A DNA stretch of 64,000 nt from Skeletonema tropicum. Its lineage: Eukaryota; Bacillariophyta; Thalassiosirophyceae; Thalassiosirales; Thalassiosiraceae. The notes below the pieces were generated by a model that saw only the letters and a program-made list of their open reading frames with translations, was not told the origin of the DNA and made no database searches. Numbering within the stretch: the stretch's first letter is position 1; each line of letters opens with the position of its first letter. The position numbers were made by a program, and so were the translations under genes. The stretch is from assembly GCA_037178625.1 (NCBI GenBank), contig CM074127.1, positions 2,418,001 through 2,482,000 on the forward strand. The letters run 5' to 3'. Positions 8,774-17,957 of the stretch are shown here, in pieces.

Positions 8774-10438
8774 ATGATAACCAATGGAGAAAACTATGAT
8801 CTTCCCCCTGAAGGCAGCCGAGTTCGTCTCGTAGGTCTCAAAAACCCCTCTCTTAACGGTAAATCAGGGTCAATTACCAGCTACACTCGCGATGGGGAAC
8901 GTGTCATGATATCGCTTGATGACGGCCCCGGCGTTGTGAAGGTAAAACCAAAGCAAATGGAGGAAATGTTTGAGGATGATTACAGCGGCAGCAGTGGAAG
9001 GGGCGGCAGTGGTGGAAGAGGTGGCGGTGGTGGTGGAAGGGGAGGCGGAAAAAGAGGTGGTGGTGGCCGTGGTGGTGGTAGAAATCATAGCAGTATGCGT
9101 AGACAACGGTCCGATTACCGAATGAATGGATCTGGACGTCGAACGGACCGAACGAGAGGGGGAGACTTTTACCGAAGCAATGGGTCTATGTATAACAGAT
9201 CAACGCAAAGGATGGATGCTTCTCTTGGTTCACGTAATTCAAGCTCTGATGGTGTGCTCGATATTTTAAGGAGTGCAGATAGCATGTTCGATGTGGCTGA
9301 CACAAGTGGGGATGGTGTCCTGACTTTCGAAGAGTTCGAGTATTACATGAGGAAACACACTGACCACGATATTGATGAGATAATTCATTGCTTCGACTCG
9401 ATCGATGTTGATGGCAACGGGGACATCACCAGGGATGAAGTAAGGAGTGCATTTTTGAAGAAAAAAAGGGAGGCTGATGGTGGATCAGTCGGAGCTAGTG
9501 ACATGGACATGCTTAAGGTGTCACGTGACGCAGATAAATTTTTTGATCAGGCTGATGTGGACGGGAATGGTTGTTTGACGAAAAATGAATTCATGGCTTA
9601 CATGAAGAGGAAGACAGATCATTCAGAGAAGGCTATTATTGATCTCTTCATGATGATGGATATCGATCATGATGGATACATTACAAAAGAAGAGGTACGC
9701 AAAGTTTACATGCAAGAACGCGAGCTGCATGTGAAGAATGGTGACGGCGGTGGGGAAACTTTAGCACTTTTGCTTGGTTTGGAAGACGAAGACATGGAGA
9801 AACTTGAGGAAGATGTATACAACATGTTCTTCCTTGCTGAGGTTGGAAGCCAGGCCTATTGGTTTTCTCTCTGTGTGTGGCTGTTGAAACTGGCTTTTAT
9901 CTACATCATTGCCTATGATCTTTACACGAACCAAACGTGGCCGGGTCCAGATAATGCAACCATTTCCAGGGTAACTCAGTTTTTGCTGCTCCCAGTGAAT
10001 GTGGCTGTACAAGAAGAATTAGTTGTCACCTTTTTCATCTATGCCAATCTCAAGTGGGACAAAGTTATTTTGGAAGTGAGCCCACATGCAACCAGTGGGA
10101 AATACCATATGGCCAACATGATGCGATTTCTTGACGGGTTGTCCTTCCTTGTTATCAACACCACACTGCTTTTACAAGGTACTCAAATCCTCAGTATGTT
10201 CTTAAACTTCGCCGCGCTGCAATTTCTTCAGACGATCGACAACATAGCTTTGCAATTAGCCGCGGATGGGTATTTGTCTGACAAACTGGAAGATGTGGCG
10301 GATAGTGTAGGTGTCATGAAGCTTCCAAGGAACAGCAACGAATGCCTTCAAGTGTTGGACAGTATTTTTATGTTTCTGACCTTTCTCCTTTTAGTGATAG
10401 CTTGGGCCCTTGTTGCATTTGTGTTCACTCAAAATTAG
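8774..10438 (+). CDS. RGG-rich, four-EF-hand multi-pass membrane protein
   Basis: 554 aa. The order is: a small SH3/KOW-like beta domain (SRVRLVGLKNPSLNGKSGSI, residues about 15-60); a Gly/Arg-rich linker with many RGG units (about 75-115); and two EF-hand pairs with intact loops DTSGDGVLTFEE (about 175), DVDGNGDITRDE (about 211), DVDGNGCLTKNE (about 261) and DIDHDGYITKEE (about 295). A C-terminal membrane region of about five hydrophobic segments follows (for example WFSLCVWLLKLAFIYIIAY, and IFMFLTFLLLVIAWALVAF at the end). All four loops keep Asp/Asn at the coordinating positions and Glu at position 12, so calcium binding is likely. The combination of an RNA-binding-like RGG tract with calcium sensing on a membrane protein is uncommon. 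The start may lie upstream at 8535 if a 5' intron (8578-8771) is real. It is not a recognised channel. Confidence 0.85.
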   Translation: MITNGENYDLPPEGSRVRLVGLKNPSLNGKSGSITSYTRDGERVMISLDDGPGVVKVKPKQMEEMFEDDYSGSSGRGGSGGRGGGGGGRGGGKRGGGGRGGGRNHSSMRRQRSDYRMNGSGRRTDRTRGGDFYRSNGSMYNRSTQRMDASLGSRNSSSDGVLDILRSADSMFDVADTSGDGVLTFEEFEYYMRKHTDHDIDEIIHCFDSIDVDGNGDITRDEVRSAFLKKKREADGGSVGASDMDMLKVSRDADKFFDQADVDGNGCLTKNEFMAYMKRKTDHSEKAIIDLFMMMDIDHDGYITKEEVRKVYMQERELHVKNGDGGGETLALLLGLEDEDMEKLEEDVYNMFFLAEVGSQAYWFSLCVWLLKLAFIYIIAYDLYTNQTWPGPDNATISRVTQFLLLPVNVAVQEELVVTFFIYANLKWDKVILEVSPHATSGKYHMANMMRFLDGLSFLVINTTLLLQGTQILSMFLNFAALQFLQTIDNIALQLAADGYLSDKLEDVADSVGVMKLPRNSNECLQVLDSIFMFLTFLLLVIAWALVAFVFTQN

Positions 10439-10556
10439 GCTTAGCAGGATAGGAGTATGGTACGATATTTCAAAGTATCTAGGATGTGATTGTAATAATT
10501 CAATAATGTTAACCTCCTAATAGTTTACTGTATCATTTACTCTATGACAATTTGAA

Positions 10557-11297
10557 TTACTCTGCATCTTCAATAATGTTTTCAGCTTCAACCTCCTCCT
10601 CAATAATTTCTTCCTCCAAATCAAGTGCAATTTTTTCTGCTGTCGATTTTGCAGACTTCTTCTGCTTCTTCTCTGACTTTGAGCCACCTTTACTCTTCTC
10701 TGACTTTGAGCCACCTTTACTCTTCTCTTTGCTCTTACCCTTGAGAGCTTTACCGTCATGCTTTTCAGCTTTGGCAGCCTCACCTTCCTTTGCTTTGGCA
10801 GCCTTGGTCTTCTTGCTCTTCTTGCTCTTACCGCTCTTGGAACCTTTGGATTTTTCATCGTGTTTCTCAGCTTTTGCCCCTTCCGCTTTGGCTGACTTCG
10901 ATTTTGACTTTGACTTGGCAGACTTGCTTTTCGGGTCGCCTCCTTTTGCTTTGGCCGATTTGGTGGATTCAGTGGCTACTGGGTTAACCTGTAGAAGGAC
11001 TGAATCTTGCATAGTCGCCTCCTCAAAGACAAGCTCATTCTCTCCTCCCTGTTGTTTTTGCTCAGTCCCTTTCAGCACAGGCTCATAATTACGAACAAGA
11101 GGCTCATCTTTGAGAACGGGCTCATTTAAAAGTTTATCCATGCCAGTGCCTCCCTCGGCATCGTCGTTCATACTATTGCCGTTCAAATAGACAGCGGAAA
11201 TCACGCCCAACGCTAGGATGGGAATGAAACGCACCATGAAGTGTTGCCGCCATGATGACGTTTGCGTCGATGGAGAAGTGTGTTTAGTTGTCGACAT
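10557..11297 (-). CDS. Lys/Ser-rich signal-anchored protein, silaffin-like composition
   Basis: 246 aa. A short Ser/Thr-rich cytosolic start (MSTTKHTSPSTQTSSW) is followed by one hydrophobic segment (FMVRFIPILALGVISAVYL, about residues 20-40) acting as signal peptide or anchor. An acidic spacer and then about 100 residues made almost only of Lys, Ser, Ala and Gly follow, in repeats such as SKSKSKSKSAKAEGAKAEKH, KGGSKSEKSKGGSKSEK and GKSKKSKKTKAAKAKEG. The C-terminal 25 residues are strongly acidic (DLEEEIIEEEVEAENIIED). Lys pairs separated by small residues are typical of diatom silica-associated proteins, where Lys is modified and Ser phosphorylated. This is a compositional similarity, not proven homology. 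The frame stays open upstream to 11540, but the ATG at 11297 places the hydrophobic segment correctly. Convergent with the EF-hand gene. Confidence 0.75.
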   Translation of the reverse strand: MSTTKHTSPSTQTSSWRQHFMVRFIPILALGVISAVYLNGNSMNDDAEGGTGMDKLLNEPVLKDEPLVRNYEPVLKGTEQKQQGGENELVFEEATMQDSVLLQVNPVATESTKSAKAKGGDPKSKSAKSKSKSKSAKAEGAKAEKHDEKSKGSKSGKSKKSKKTKAAKAKEGEAAKAEKHDGKALKGKSKEKSKGGSKSEKSKGGSKSEKKQKKSAKSTAEKIALDLEEEIIEEEVEAENIIEDAE

Positions 11298-11455
11298 TGT
11301 TGTAACCAGGAGTGTAGCATCCAATGCGGCCAATACAACGATACTATGGCACAAACACTGCACAGCAACTCTTTTTCGAACAACCACAACGCTAAAACGT
11401 GACCTCAAAAAAAGAGAAGGCAGGGCGGCGATAGACGTCTGATATAGATGTATTC

Positions 11456-13198
11456 GTGAAATTTTGTACAAGAAAGTCCTTGACACGAGATGTGTCACCT
11501 TGTTGCGATCTTTGCTCTGATCTGCACTGTCTTCAACCAAATTATTCTGCAGTCACAACGCACGGAGGAGGCCGCAACAGTATCGAAGAAGAAGCGTCGG
11601 TTGGCAGTGGAGACAGAAGCGGTTGTGCGGAGGGTAAAGGAGGAAGCTATCTATCGTCCATGAAGCAGGCCTATACAAACACCATTCGCGGCGGTGGCGG
11701 TCGACCGCTCACAATTGCCATTGGATCCAAAAAGTCGAAAAAGTCCACTGTTCCGAAATGCGCCTACGGAGCAGCCTGCAACAGAAAGGGATGTGCATTT
11801 CGTCACGACAAGCCTACTGCGGCGACTCAGCGGTATGAAAGTTATCATGATGATCCAAAGAGCAAGATTTGCAAACAATTCTTGGGGGGGATATGCTCGT
11901 ATGGGAACAAATGTTTGAATCGACACCCGGGGGAGGAGGAGGCGGAACGGGTGAGAGCTCAATACAAGAAGCACAATTGTACCTATGGTGATGAATGTAT
12001 GACAGAAGGATGTCTCTATTTCCATCCATGGGAGGTGGAAGAAGCGGAAATATGCCAAGAGGTAAATGGGCTTACAATAAATGGGAGCACTGCTGTTCCT
12101 ACCTATGAGCAATGGATTGCAACAAACTGCCCTGCACCTGCAACAATGGATGCAACTGAATCCTACAACATTTGGTATTATCCAGGAAGTGGAATGCAGC
12201 GGCAGCCCTATGAGGTGTACACGTTGATGTACCCTCAACAGGCGACGTCTTCTCTGAATGCAACGTCACAATTGTGGCAACCAGCAACGAACGAAATTGT
12301 ACCGCAACCTGCACCGCAATCATTTCAGGAATGGAAGCAAAAAGGGTGTCCTTATCCGGATTGGTTTACTTCCGAACATGATCCATGGTACGATGATGAC
12401 AACCGTCGAAGGGAGATGGAAGAAGTGTATGAACTGCTGTATGGAGAAGGTGCAGAGGAGACATTTGCAAAACAGCAAGAGGTACAAAATGAGGCAAATC
12501 CAACCCCTGCTGAACTTTTGGCATCACACACTAGTGACAACTCGTTAAGTAAACAAATTAATCAGGAGGAGGCGCCTACAAGTGGATGGGCAAATATTGC
12601 TGCGAAACGTCCTCCTCCTCAGTCAGCAGAACGTACAATGAGCGCGACAGTCGATAGAAATGTCACGTCGTCAACCTCATATCCACGCAACACTAATTCT
12701 GCGAAAAACAAGAACAAACGACCGGTTGCAATTCCAAAGGAGGTTTGGCTACCTGATACGGCAAACTCTGCTTACTTTCATATTCCAAATCCAATTGATA
12801 GATTCAATGCAGTCAATGACTATCACAAGGCACATCTTTCAACCGTCAAAATCCCATTATGTTTTGAAGGTAGAAATGGCACAATGACTTCGAAAAAGGG
12901 CAAAGTTGCACTTCTTGATGTGCATTTCCAGTCAGCCAAAACTATCACAACAGTACTCAACCATTTTCTTCCGAAAGCGTTATCTTCAAACAGTGAAGTT
13001 TGGCTAGTTACGGGTAGTGGTCAGCATGTAGGGGTTGGGCATCAGCGTCGTGAAGGTGGTGGTGTGCTATTCAACGCCGTCAAACGATACTTGGAGGAAC
13101 ATGAGCACGAGATGAGATTCGAGTTTCGAATAGGTAAAGACACAAGTGGTGGGAAAAATAAAGTCAGCGGAGGAGCATTCCTTGTGAGAAAGATTTAA
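11456..13198 (+). CDS. CCCH zinc-finger protein with C-terminal Smr domain
   Basis: 580 aa from 11456, or 512 aa if the ATG at 11660 (MKQAYTNTIRGG) is used; the second start is more conservative because the first 68 residues look like leader. Three CCCH fingers lie in a row: CAYGAACNRKGCAFRH, CKQFLGGICSYGNKCLNRH and CTYGDECMTEGCLYFH. Two related aromatic-rich units follow (YEQWIATNCPAP... and FQEWKQKGCPYPDW...). A low-complexity linker leads to a C-terminal Smr fold: PIDRFNAVNDYHKAHL, LLDVHFQSAKTITTVLNHFL and LVTGSGQHVGVGH. CCCH fingers bind RNA; Smr domains are often nickases or RNA-processing modules linked to ribosome rescue. A role in mRNA surveillance is inferred. Divergent with the Lys-rich gene. 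Confidence 0.85.
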   Translation: MKFCTRKSLTRDVSPCCDLCSDLHCLQPNYSAVTTHGGGRNSIEEEASVGSGDRSGCAEGKGGSYLSSMKQAYTNTIRGGGGRPLTIAIGSKKSKKSTVPKCAYGAACNRKGCAFRHDKPTAATQRYESYHDDPKSKICKQFLGGICSYGNKCLNRHPGEEEAERVRAQYKKHNCTYGDECMTEGCLYFHPWEVEEAEICQEVNGLTINGSTAVPTYEQWIATNCPAPATMDATESYNIWYYPGSGMQRQPYEVYTLMYPQQATSSLNATSQLWQPATNEIVPQPAPQSFQEWKQKGCPYPDWFTSEHDPWYDDDNRRREMEEVYELLYGEGAEETFAKQQEVQNEANPTPAELLASHTSDNSLSKQINQEEAPTSGWANIAAKRPPPQSAERTMSATVDRNVTSSTSYPRNTNSAKNKNKRPVAIPKEVWLPDTANSAYFHIPNPIDRFNAVNDYHKAHLSTVKIPLCFEGRNGTMTSKKGKVALLDVHFQSAKTITTVLNHFLPKALSSNSEVWLVTGSGQHVGVGHQRREGGGVLFNAVKRYLEEHEHEMRFEFRIGKDTSGGKNKVSGGAFLVRKI

Positions 13199-13294
13199 CA
13201 AAACGGAAAAGAGATGAAAGGTAACTCTTAATCATAAGGTGCATCGTTTCATCTCTTTTGCATTCTTCATGAGATAGCATGCAGCGTATTATGC

Positions 13295-14554
13295 TTATTT
13301 CTTGTACTCGCCTCTCCATCCTGGAACAACCCAATCAATGACTCCTCCTTCTCCGATAACAAGGTCCACCCAGTCGGTAGTCGACGTCCCAGTGCCCGCA
13401 GATGCATCATTCAGTGACGCGCGTTCTGTAGGACAGGTATTGTCAATTCTTGTGAACTTGTCGAAATCGAGTCCAGCCTTAGCAGCAGCATCCTTTACTG
13501 CAGGAATAGCCGCGCTTGGCAGAATAGATTCCTTTGCGTACACAAATGCCCCTTCGTAATTACCTTGCAGTGTGTGTCCCTTGTAGGCTACAAGCTTGAA
13601 CGGTGGGATATCTTTGTCGCCATCTGATTCTCCAAGAATGTACCAGTTTTCTTCGAACTTCAGCCCATACATCTTTCCAGCAGTGTGCATCGTTCTTCCT
13701 GTGGGATTATCCAAATCGGGCAAGACTGCATCCACAACCATGTGTTCAGTCAGAGAGTTTTCCCAGTATCCACCTCCATATTCCTCTGGGCGTGGCACTC
13801 GAAAGAAAATCCCCATATCTAGCTGACTTTTGCTGTCATCAGTAAACTCGAAAGTGTTGGACTGGCAGTCAAACAAGTCATAGTTTGGATTCAGGCCATC
13901 TGTCTTGTACCATTTAGTACCAATCAGAGATGACGGATCAAACTTCTTCACTGCAGTGCTATATCCAATGTTTTCTGCGCTATTATCTACATTCTTTGGA
14001 ACTTTCACACACTCGTTTTCTTCAATTGTGCAGCTTAGCCAGTTGTCCAAATCTTCCGAGCCAAATTCAGCAAAGCATCGTGTTGCACAACTCTGTTCTC
14101 CCTTGCAGCGACCGAGACATGAGACACCTTTAATGCCACGTGGATTGGAAAAGAGTTGCTTTGTTTGATCTCCGCATTTGTTGATGAAGCAGCCCACGTC
14201 GGATTTTTCCATTTGATTTTCTTTGGCGTATTCAGCGAAACCATCATACTTTTGGGCAGTACTTGCAGGTGTGTCGGCAAACACTGGGTTTGCAAGTGAG
14301 CTCAACGTCAAAGTGGCTGCCAGCGCAGCTGTGGTTACAGCAGAAGCAAATGGGTTGGGTTGGTTCTCGTTGTCTTTGCCCTCAAATGGGTTTAATCTCA
14401 TAGAGAGAGAGGTAGTAGCTGGGTTGCCACGTGTATGCGACGATGTTGGTAAATGGCTCGTTGTAAAGGCAGCTACACTGTCAGGATGGAGGAGTAAACT
14501 ACTGCCAACGAGGCAAGCAGTGCTGCCAATTATTCCTATTACTTGCTTCGTCAT
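13295..14554 (-). CDS. Violaxanthin de-epoxidase-family lipocalin, plastid
   Basis: About 419 aa from ATG 14554 (MTKQVIGIIGSTACLVGSSL); an in-frame ATG at 14605 also exists. The presequence has a hydrophobic segment then VAAF|TTS, an ASAF-like site, and a second hydrophobic stretch AAALAATLTLSSLANPVFA, a probable thylakoid-transfer signal. The mature protein opens with the Cys-rich domain (GCFINKCGDQTKQ, GVSCLGRCKGEQSCATRCFA, WLSCTIEENEC) and continues with the lipocalin barrel (GTKWYKTDGLNPNYDLFDCQ, MGIFFRVPRPEEYGGGYW, WYILGESDGDKDIPPFKLVA). VDE enzymes de-epoxidise xanthophylls in the thylakoid lumen at low pH; diatom VDE-like (VDL) members act in neoxanthin/fucoxanthin synthesis. The short acidic C-terminus typical of true VDE is absent, so I favour a VDL-type protein. 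Family call strong, subtype uncertain. Confidence 0.88.
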   Translation of the reverse strand: MTKQVIGIIGSTACLVGSSLLLHPDSVAAFTTSHLPTSSHTRGNPATTSLSMRLNPFEGKDNENQPNPFASAVTTAALAATLTLSSLANPVFADTPASTAQKYDGFAEYAKENQMEKSDVGCFINKCGDQTKQLFSNPRGIKGVSCLGRCKGEQSCATRCFAEFGSEDLDNWLSCTIEENECVKVPKNVDNSAENIGYSTAVKKFDPSSLIGTKWYKTDGLNPNYDLFDCQSNTFEFTDDSKSQLDMGIFFRVPRPEEYGGGYWENSLTEHMVVDAVLPDLDNPTGRTMHTAGKMYGLKFEENWYILGESDGDKDIPPFKLVAYKGHTLQGNYEGAFVYAKESILPSAAIPAVKDAAAKAGLDFDKFTRIDNTCPTERASLNDASAGTGTSTTDWVDLVIGEGGVIDWVVPGWRGEYKK

Positions 14555-14870
14555 TATTGTTACGTTAATTTTACCAGCTATGTTGTGAGATGTGCGACAT
14601 TCCACTCAAACCGCCATGGTGAAAATGAAAGATGGAAGTGGAGAGTGTCAGGTTCAAAAATGGAGTGGATCTTCTTCAAGAATAAAAGGAGCATGGAGAT
14701 GAGAGAAGGCTACAGTTGGGCGGTGCGGTGGTGGAAAGAGAAAGTAGAAAACCAGATAATGTAGTACAATAACCACCTGCAGTCAAATGCATCTGATTTT
14801 AGATTGTAGAAAAGTACTTCTCCAGAGGTGCCTGCTTTTGAATCTACAAGTAGCAAGAGGCAATCTGCAC

Positions 14871-16814
14871 CTAGTCAAAGCCAGACGAGTAGTCGTACTT
14901 GCCTGCTGAAACAACTCCTCCAAGAAGAAAGGCTTCTGTCCAATACCGTAGTGAATCGTCTGCAAGCTGTGACGTTGTAACCATTGAGTCGTATACAAAT
15001 GGTGGTGAAGACTTTGCATTATCTTTCCCGCCAGCACTCCAAGCAAGCAACGATGCTTGGAAGTTCTGCTCTAGCGTGCTAAGTGATAATTGAGATTGTA
15101 AAGAAAGCACCTTCCACATCTCTTCGACGAGTGTCTCGTCTACCACCTCGAGGTCTCCAGTAACGAGCTGGGCAAGAATTCCGCCATTAGAAGGAACACC
15201 TTCCTTTGGCCATATTTGGAATCCTTGCACGCACATAAAGTCTGACGAAGATGCTCTACCAGATTCAATTGCATACGCCACTTGTTGCTGAGAACATATC
15301 CATATTTTACATTGCTCTGTCCCCTCGGTTGATCTACAAACAGGCTCACCTACCCCGACACCACTCTTTAGTTCTGGTTTGCTATGCAGAAATATAATGG
15401 GTTGTTCAATGATGCCTGGAATGCCAAATGATCCACCGTACCTGACAGGAAATTCGACATCATCGCCATTTGCTAGCGGAATGGGATAAATTTTCGTCAT
15501 CGGGTGATTTAACAAAACACAAACAGTCATAACTTCATCATCTTGGATCACTAACATACTGCACTTGTGCAACTTTTGGTCACTCAGCAAGAAGGGACTC
15601 CGATCCTTCGAGGAACCTCTCAGAACAGTACCTTGTAAACCATCGTTGATGAATCTCTTAGCTAGATCCACAAAGCTTTCTGCAGAATCTATGCTACTCG
15701 ATACCGCCGGTGATAATGATTTGTGCAGGTCATTAAGATCATCATTCTCGTTGACAATCGGTAACGTTGAATTGAATAGTATCGATTCTGCCGCCCACTC
15801 TTTCAGAGTAAGATCAGCAAATGATTCCGACAAAGCTCTTGCCTCGTCATGTTTCCCAAGCATTCCCATCAGAGTGGACCATGACTTCAGCCCGGCATCT
15901 CTGGGATCCAGAGTTTTGTCATCTCGTTGATCGGTTAGCTCATTCCAAACTGTCTCTGAGTCTGCAGATATCATGTACCAGCTCTCTCGATTCAGCTCTT
16001 CCTCTAGTTGCCCTGCAGACCACCCTGCGTAACCCGCAAAGACCCAAAAATCATCAGATACTGCTTCATTGGCATCAACGAGCTTCCATGCTCCTTCGTA
16101 GTTGGTAGTGAAGACGTTTTTGAGTATTTCTTCTGACACGTTACGTGCTAGCTCAGTTTGTATAGAATGTAAGCACACGATTTCAGTCCCTCCTTCAGAT
16201 TCATCCGCGTATAAACCTCTCACATCACCACCAAACCAGATCCTCCATGAATTGACATCATTGCTGTTTTCACCGTTCTTGCCATCTGTCTTGAGATATG
16301 GCTCTCCATCGTCATCCAGGAAGTCTTCATCGTCTAAAAACAAATTTGTGGGTCTGTTGAGAATGATTCCCTTTGTGAATTCATTTTCTTCGTGATAAGT
16401 CACAAGCATTACACTCTTGTGAAAATACTGCTGATTCAACCCAAAGTAGCAAAAGTCTGGTTCGACTTTGGCTAGAATGATGCTCCCCTTTTCGATCATG
16501 TTGCCAGAGTCGTACGCATAGGATGATGATGAAGATGTCTTGATATTCTCGCCAGAACCATCATCCTTGTTTCCTGCAACTAGTTGTGCTCGGAAAGCTC
16601 TCCAGTCATCGATATCTATCGTGTCTGAAATGGTATCATCATTATCGTCTTCGTCTTGGTTGTTTTCACTTTTTGCAAATTGCCGATGAATCAATTGGCT
16701 AGATGCATGAAATGTGAGAAATGCATTTGAACATCTGATGAGCGAGAAGACAACAGCACCGCTGACTTGAAGGAATGTGGATAGCTGCATAGCAAGAAGC
16801 AACAGCAGGACCAC
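14871..16814 (-). CDS. Tandem AlgH/UPF0301 (DUF179) protein, probably plastid
   Basis: 647 aa. Start at 16814, or 16790 (MQLSTFLQVSG). A signal-like segment ends CSNAF|LTF, resembling the plastid cleavage motif. Domain 1 (about residues 105-330) has the AlgH signature: GSIILAKVEPDFCYFGLNQQ, FTKGIILNRPTNLFL, WRIWFGGDV and FWVFAGYAGWSAGQLEEEL. Domain 2 (about 395-610) is a diverged copy: FLLSDQKLHKCSMLVIQDDE, VCVLLNHPMTK, FPVRYGGSFG and MCVQGFQIWPKEGVPSNGGI. Bacterial AlgH is a single domain of about 190 aa with unclear function; plant plastids carry single-domain homologues. An acidic linker separates the two halves. The degenerate second half keeps the NHP and GG motifs but has lost the GYxGW motif (FQIWPKEG instead). 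Confidence 0.85.
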   Translation of the reverse strand: MVLLLLLAMQLSTFLQVSGAVVFSLIRCSNAFLTFHASSQLIHRQFAKSENNQDEDDNDDTISDTIDIDDWRAFRAQLVAGNKDDGSGENIKTSSSSSYAYDSGNMIEKGSIILAKVEPDFCYFGLNQQYFHKSVMLVTYHEENEFTKGIILNRPTNLFLDDEDFLDDDGEPYLKTDGKNGENSNDVNSWRIWFGGDVRGLYADESEGGTEIVCLHSIQTELARNVSEEILKNVFTTNYEGAWKLVDANEAVSDDFWVFAGYAGWSAGQLEEELNRESWYMISADSETVWNELTDQRDDKTLDPRDAGLKSWSTLMGMLGKHDEARALSESFADLTLKEWAAESILFNSTLPIVNENDDLNDLHKSLSPAVSSSIDSAESFVDLAKRFINDGLQGTVLRGSSKDRSPFLLSDQKLHKCSMLVIQDDEVMTVCVLLNHPMTKIYPIPLANGDDVEFPVRYGGSFGIPGIIEQPIIFLHSKPELKSGVGVGEPVCRSTEGTEQCKIWICSQQQVAYAIESGRASSSDFMCVQGFQIWPKEGVPSNGGILAQLVTGDLEVVDETLVEEMWKVLSLQSQLSLSTLEQNFQASLLAWSAGGKDNAKSSPPFVYDSMVTTSQLADDSLRYWTEAFLLGGVVSAGKYDYSSGFD

Positions 16815-16917
16815 AATGAAAGCCCAGCAGTTCTACCAGAATAATATGGCATGTGGACCATTGCCAACGTTCTGAATGAACAGACACCGCACCGCAAGCC
16901 AACACGCCTGTTACATC

Positions 16918-17114
16918 GAATCCTAGGATTCTGAAAATCCTAGGATTCGATGCCGGCGAATCCTTGGATTTCGGAATCCTAGGATTCGTGAGGGGGCCGC
17001 ACATCGAATCCTTGGATTGTCCGAATCCAAGGATTCCTGCCTCCGAATCCTAGGATTCCTGCTCCGAATCCTAGGATTCGCCGGCTCTGATCCATCGAAT
17101 CCTTGGATTGATGG
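16918..17114. repeat. Left subterminal palindrome cluster
   Basis: There are nine copies of a core AATCC(TA/TT/AA)GGATT spaced about 15-30 bp apart. Those with TA are perfect palindromes (CGAATCCTAGGATTCG); TT and AA versions are the two orientations of one near-palindromic variant. Likely transposase-binding subterminal repeats. Confidence 0.8.
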
Positions 17115-17871
17115 GCGAAGATGAAGACACCTCGACCGACCATGATACGATATCGCTGCTATGCAGCAGTAGATAAGGAGGGGCATCAAGTAATTACAAA
17201 GGCAACCAACCCGCTCCCTCGCCTCTAATATGATTAAAGACGACGGCTTAGTCATCTGGAGCGGAAGGAAACGCCACGACGTCGCCTACACGGTACAAAA
17301 AGTTTGCATAATTATTCGTTTCCGTCGAACACAACAATCAACTACAATTCAATGCAACGGCGAAGATATCGATCAAACAAGCATTAAAAATTCATTATTA
17401 CGATAACATGCATCCGTGGGAGCCATATTAATGATAGATTGAGGGAAATATGACATTTATCAAGTATTACTTCTAATAATTTACATCACATACCAACAAT
17501 TAATAATAACATAGTCTATCTGATACTTTAAACTCTGTATTACGTACCACCAAGACATACACATCCATTAGAAGAGTATGATTGAATGGTACATGAATAC
17601 AACTCATTTGTTGTTATTGACTTTGTTGTTATCGGCTATCTCGAGTGCTGATTATTGCGTATTGCGTACTCTGGATGTGAAAATTAAATTATGTCGGTCG
17701 ACGTGTGTATTGGCGATGGTAGCGCCGAGAATAATAACGGTCGAGAGAACATCGTCGGCATAATCTAAAATAGTGTGAAGTAAGTATCTGCTATGTTGTT
17801 GCTGCAGCAGTAGCCCTCTCTAGTAGGCGTTACTTCATCATCGTGGAGTTCTTCTTCAAGCAAGCCTTGCC

Positions 17872-17957
17872 AGAATCCTAGGATTCGGACGTCATGTTTT
17901 ATCGAATCCTAGGATTCGGAGCAGGAATCCTAGGATTCGGAAATCCAAGGATTCGAT
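17872..17957. repeat. Right subterminal palindrome cluster
   Basis: Four copies of the same AATCCTAGGATT/AATCCAAGGATT core lie next to the right terminus of element 1, in inverted arrangement relative to the left cluster. Confidence 0.8.

Noticed and set aside
17578..17763. Short open frame inside element 1 with a hydrophobic start.
   Set aside because: 61 codons, no motif, AT-rich surroundings; consistent with chance inside a non-autonomous element.
16918..17957. CRISPR-like array, because of short palindromic repeats with spacers.
   Set aside because: Spacers are irregular and mostly under 20 bp, the two clusters are inverted to each other, no cas genes occur, and the setting is eukaryotic. 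They are subterminal repeats of a transposon.
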